Shown: positions 14,936-18,805 of the stretch, piece after piece
Layout of the letters: each line of letters starts with the position of its first letter
Position numbering within the stretch: position 1 is the stretch's first letter
Source: Alkanindiges sp.
GTDB taxonomy: Bacteria > Pseudomonadota > Gammaproteobacteria > Pseudomonadales > Moraxellaceae
Length of the DNA stretch: 18,805 bases
Assembly: GCA_030152125.1 (NCBI GenBank)
Contig: JASLIR010000195.1
Location: 1 to 18,805, forward strand
Direction of reading: 5' to 3'
The notes under the pieces: generated by a model
Told to the model about the DNA's origin: nothing
What the model saw: only the letters and a program-made list of their open reading frames with translations
The model's database searches: none
Position numbers and translations under genes: made by a program

Positions 14936-16773
14936 GTGTGGTGCAGAATATTGCGCTAGTTGGCAACCCGAACTGTGGAAAAACCTCATTATTTAACCAC
15001 TTAACCGGTACACGCCAGAAAGTGGCTAACTATGCCGGGGTAACAGTGGAGCGCAAGGAAGGTTTTATCAAACTGCCTTCCGGCCGCAGCCTGCGCGTGC
15101 TGGATTTGCCGGGTGCCTACAGCCTGGATGCCACCAGCCCGGATGAGGCGATTACCCGTGCGGTGTGCCTGGGTGAGCTGAAAGAGGAAAGCCTGCCGGA
15201 TTTACTGGTGTGTGTGGTGGACGCCACCAACCTGCGCCTGCATTTAGGTTTTGCGCTGGAAGTACGCCAGTTGGGTCGCCCGATGTTGCTGGTATTGAAC
15301 ATGATGGATGAGGCCAAGCAGCGCGGTATCCAGATTAATGTGAAGCAGCTTTCCGCCAGCCTGGGTGTGCCGGTAGTGGAAACGGTGGCAGTAAGGTCGG
15401 AAGGGGTGAAGGCGCTGGTTGCCTGCCTGGATCAGGGTGAGTTTAGTGCCCCAGCGGTGCTTGAACACTTCGAGCGGCACGATCTGGTTAACCAGTTGCT
15501 GGCTGAATCTGTGGTGATGCCGGACTTTACCGATAAGCGTACCGAGTTTTTAGACCGTATTTTTCTACATCCGGTGCTGGGGCTGCTAACGCTGGCTGTG
15601 ATGATGTTTGTGGTTTTTCAGGCGGTATTTTCCTGGGCGGCGCCATTTATGGATGGCATTGAAGCCGTATTTGGCTGGCTGGGCGAATTTATCGGCACGC
15701 ATATTGGCAACGAAATGCTGAAAAGCCTGATGGTGGACGGGGTGATTGCCGGTGTTGGCGGTGTACTGGTGTTCCTGCCGCAAATTCTGATTCTGTTCTT
15801 TTTTATTCTGGTGCTGGAAGAGTCCGGTTACCTGCCGCGTGCTGCCTTTTTGCTGGATAAGCTGATGTTTAAGGCCGGCTTGAGTGGCCGTGCCTTTATT
15901 CCGCTATTGTCCAGCTTTGCCTGTGCCATCCCCGGTATTATGGCCACGCGCAGTATTAATGACCCGCGTGACCGCCTGACCACCATCATGGTGGCGCCGT
16001 TGATGACCTGTTCCGCACGTTTACCGGTGTATGCGCTGCTGATTGGTGCCTTTATTCCGGCCCAAACTGTATGGGGGCTATTCAACCTGCAGGGGCTGGT
16101 ACTGTTTGGCCTGTATATGAGCGGCATTGTCAGCGCCCTGATGGTGTCCTTTGTGATGAAGCTGTTTGCTAAAGACAAAAGCGAGCATGCACTGATTCTG
16201 GAATTGCCAACCTACCGCCTGCCTGATGCAAAAAACATTGCGATTGGCTTGTACGAACGCGGGATGATCTTTTTAAAGCGGGTTGGTGGCATTATTTTTG
16301 CGCTGACCGTGATTTTATGGTTCCTGTGTACATTCCCTACACCGCCGGAAGGTGCCACCATGCCAGCGATTGATTACAGTCTGGCAGGGCGTATAGGCCA
16401 TTATCTGCAGTACCTGTTTGCGCCGCTGGGTTTTACCTGGGAAATCTGTATTGCCTTAATTCCCGGTATGGCTGCGCGTGAAGTGGTGGTGGCTGCGCTG
16501 GGAACGGTGTATGCCTTGTCCGGTGCCAATGATGATGCGGTTGCCAGCAGCTTAACCCAGTATATTACCGGCGATAATGGCTGGAGCCTGGCGACCGGTT
16601 TATCGCTACTGGTATGGTTTATTTTTGCCCCGCAGTGTCTGGCTACGCTGGCTACGGTACGCCGCGAAACAGGTTCCATGCGTCATGTGATGATCATGGT
16701 GTTTTATCTGTTTGGCCTGGCTTACCTGTTCTCCTTTATTACTTATCAGACCGTTTCGCATTTTTGGGGTTAA
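14932..16773 (+). CDS. feoB: FeoB, ferrous iron transporter
   Basis: Inner-membrane Fe2+ transporter with an N-terminal G domain. 613 aa, shorter than the 773 aa of E. coli but plausible for this group. G motifs: G1 GNPNCGKTS (11-19), G2 Thr38 in AGVTVE, G3 DLPG (58-61), G4 NMMD (123-126); a helical spacer follows (about 165-205). The membrane part begins near residue 211 (FLHPVLGLLTLAVMMFVVFQ) and includes the Gate motifs LPQILILFFFILVLEESGYLPRAAF and PLLSSFACAIPGIMATR, which carries the conserved Cys, and IPGMAAREVVVAALGT. It ends in FITYQTVSHFWG with no C-terminal Cys-rich tail; such a tail-like function may be supplied by the next gene. Confidence 0.96.
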   Translation: MSVVQNIALVGNPNCGKTSLFNHLTGTRQKVANYAGVTVERKEGFIKLPSGRSLRVLDLPGAYSLDATSPDEAITRAVCLGELKEESLPDLLVCVVDATNLRLHLGFALEVRQLGRPMLLVLNMMDEAKQRGIQINVKQLSASLGVPVVETVAVRSEGVKALVACLDQGEFSAPAVLEHFERHDLVNQLLAESVVMPDFTDKRTEFLDRIFLHPVLGLLTLAVMMFVVFQAVFSWAAPFMDGIEAVFGWLGEFIGTHIGNEMLKSLMVDGVIAGVGGVLVFLPQILILFFFILVLEESGYLPRAAFLLDKLMFKAGLSGRAFIPLLSSFACAIPGIMATRSINDPRDRLTTIMVAPLMTCSARLPVYALLIGAFIPAQTVWGLFNLQGLVLFGLYMSGIVSALMVSFVMKLFAKDKSEHALILELPTYRLPDAKNIAIGLYERGMIFLKRVGGIIFALTVILWFLCTFPTPPEGATMPAIDYSLAGRIGHYLQYLFAPLGFTWEICIALIPGMAAREVVVAALGTVYALSGANDDAVASSLTQYITGDNGWSLATGLSLLVWFIFAPQCLATLATVRRETGSMRHVMIMVFYLFGLAYLFSFITYQTVSHFWG

Positions 16774-16885
16774 TAGGTAGTAACGTAAAAAGGGCGCGCC
16801 GGACACTTTAAAAAGACCGTATTCGCCCTTATCGCATACTTAATACGGTGCCAGCCCTGAGGGTTGCGCTGGGGAGGTTGCAGCA
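16774..16885 (+). promoter_or_regulatory. Structured leader between feoB and the Cys-rich gene
   Basis: Two inverted repeats are interleaved: AAGGGCG (16790-16796) with CGCCCTT (16824-16830), and ACCGTATT (16816-16823) with AATACGGT (16842-16849). The order A-B-A'-B' means the stems either exclude each other or form a pseudoknot. A third stem CCAGC (16851-16855) with GCTGG (16868-16872) overlaps the first bases of the strong ribosome site GGGGAGG (16871-16877). No intrinsic terminator was seen. It could be an attenuator or translation switch; that is inference. Confidence 0.45.
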
Positions 16886-17179
16886 ATGAACGACTGGATA
16901 GCTTATGTCATTGTGGCTGGCATGATTGCATGGAGTTGCCATGTGGTATTACGGCGTTTTATGCCCAAAACCACATTCAGGCTGCAGCAGGCATTTTCCC
17001 GGCAACTGGATGGCTGGGGCTTAAAGCGTGTGGCCAAATGGGTGCAACCGCAACTTAGTCAGGGCGGGTGTTCCAGTGGTTGTTCCAGTTGCGGCACTGA
17101 AGACAGCAGTTGTGGCACCGAAACAGCAGATAAAAATAATGAACAGCCGGTGCAGTGGCGCCCTTCCACTAAAAAATAA
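16886..17179 (+). CDS. Small one-helix Cys-rich membrane protein linked to feoB
   Basis: 97 aa. The ATG at 16886 has GGGGAGG 8 nt upstream, the strongest ribosome site in the window. Residues 4-22 (WIAYVIVAGMIAWSCHVVL) form one hydrophobic helix, followed by a basic stretch (RRFMPK), an amphipathic middle part (QQAFSRQLDGWGLKRVAKWVQPQL) and a Cys cluster GGCSSGCSSCGTEDSSCGTE, spacing C-x3-C-x2-C-x6-C, then a polar tail. Cys18 lies in the helix. The layout (one helix plus Gly/Ser/Cys motif beside feoB) resembles the FeoB-associated Cys-rich proteins of Firmicutes and Bacteroidetes, and I recall small proteins of this sort (DUF6587) in Acinetobacter. Metal binding is inferred from the Cys cluster. 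Function unknown. Confidence 0.8.
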   Translation: MNDWIAYVIVAGMIAWSCHVVLRRFMPKTTFRLQQAFSRQLDGWGLKRVAKWVQPQLSQGGCSSGCSSCGTEDSSCGTETADKNNEQPVQWRPSTKK

Positions 17180-17308
17180 GCTGCTGTTATAAAGCAGGCC
17201 GGTTTTGCCCGTATTGATGCCTTGTGCCGCACGCTGATGTGTGGCGATCAGCCTGTTATCACTTCCTCACAAAAAATAGCGCTTAAAACACAGGATTTTG
17301 TCATTTAA

Positions 17309-18736
<1,428 letters not shown>

Positions 18737-18770
18737 CCCTGACACCAGATTGAATTTACAGGAATAAACC

Positions 18771-18805
18771 ATGATTGTTGCCTTGCGCCAGTGGTGGCAA
18801 AAAAA
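18771..18805 (+). CDS. ftsW: Start of a probable ftsW, cut by the window end
   Basis: An ATG at 18771 follows AGGA at 7 nt and stays open for the 11 complete codons left (MIVALRQWWQK). The identity rests on position: ftsW, the septal lipid II polymerase, normally follows murD in this group. The residues seen are too few to confirm it. Confidence 0.5.
   Translation, partial: MIVALRQWWQK

Overview
The window is chromosomal DNA of a gammaproteobacterium, most likely a member of the Moraxellaceae related to Acinetobacter. The evidence is gene content and order: a GacA-type regulator beside pilS-pilR and a pbpG-type peptidase, then thrC-hom-dsbC-xerD on one strand, feoA-feoB followed by a small Cys-rich membrane protein, and murD followed by ftsW. 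From memory this resembles the Acinetobacter order; no search was run. Base composition is near 50% GC (hand counts of single 60-base lines: about 45% in the TonB receptor, 55% in feoB, 60% in hom).

Layout. (1) 41-2218: a TonB-dependent siderophore receptor ends at a shared terminator facing pilR. (2) 2286-6174, minus strand: gacA-like regulator, pilS sensor kinase and pilR sigma-54 activator, which control virulence/metabolism and type IV pili in relatives. (3) 6356-7486: periplasmic PBP7-type D,D-peptidase, with a clear terminator. (4) 7602-9414: pnuC-nadR, a two-gene nicotinamide riboside uptake and NAD salvage operon. (5) 9415-9726: about 310 bp with no gene but many inverted repeats, probably a dispersed palindromic element. 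(6) 9727-14407, minus strand: hom-thrC (threonine pathway), dsbC (periplasmic disulfide isomerase, here with a lipobox) and xerD (chromosome dimer resolution). (7) 14408-17179: a divergent control region with a candidate Fur box, then feoA-feoB and a structured leader in front of a one-helix Cys-rich protein. (8) 17381-18805: murD and the first codons of a probable ftsW.

Two iron uptake routes occur, ferric-siderophore (TonB receptor) and ferrous (Feo). The pnuC-nadR pair and the TonB receptor look like the most accessory parts; the rest is ordinary core chromosome.

The least explained parts are the Cys-rich protein after feoB with its interleaved-hairpin leader (16774-17179), the structured gene-free stretch at 9415-9726, and the short tandem repeats at 2211-2256 and 13238-13271. 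No rRNA, tRNA, CRISPR array, insertion sequence or prophage gene was seen.
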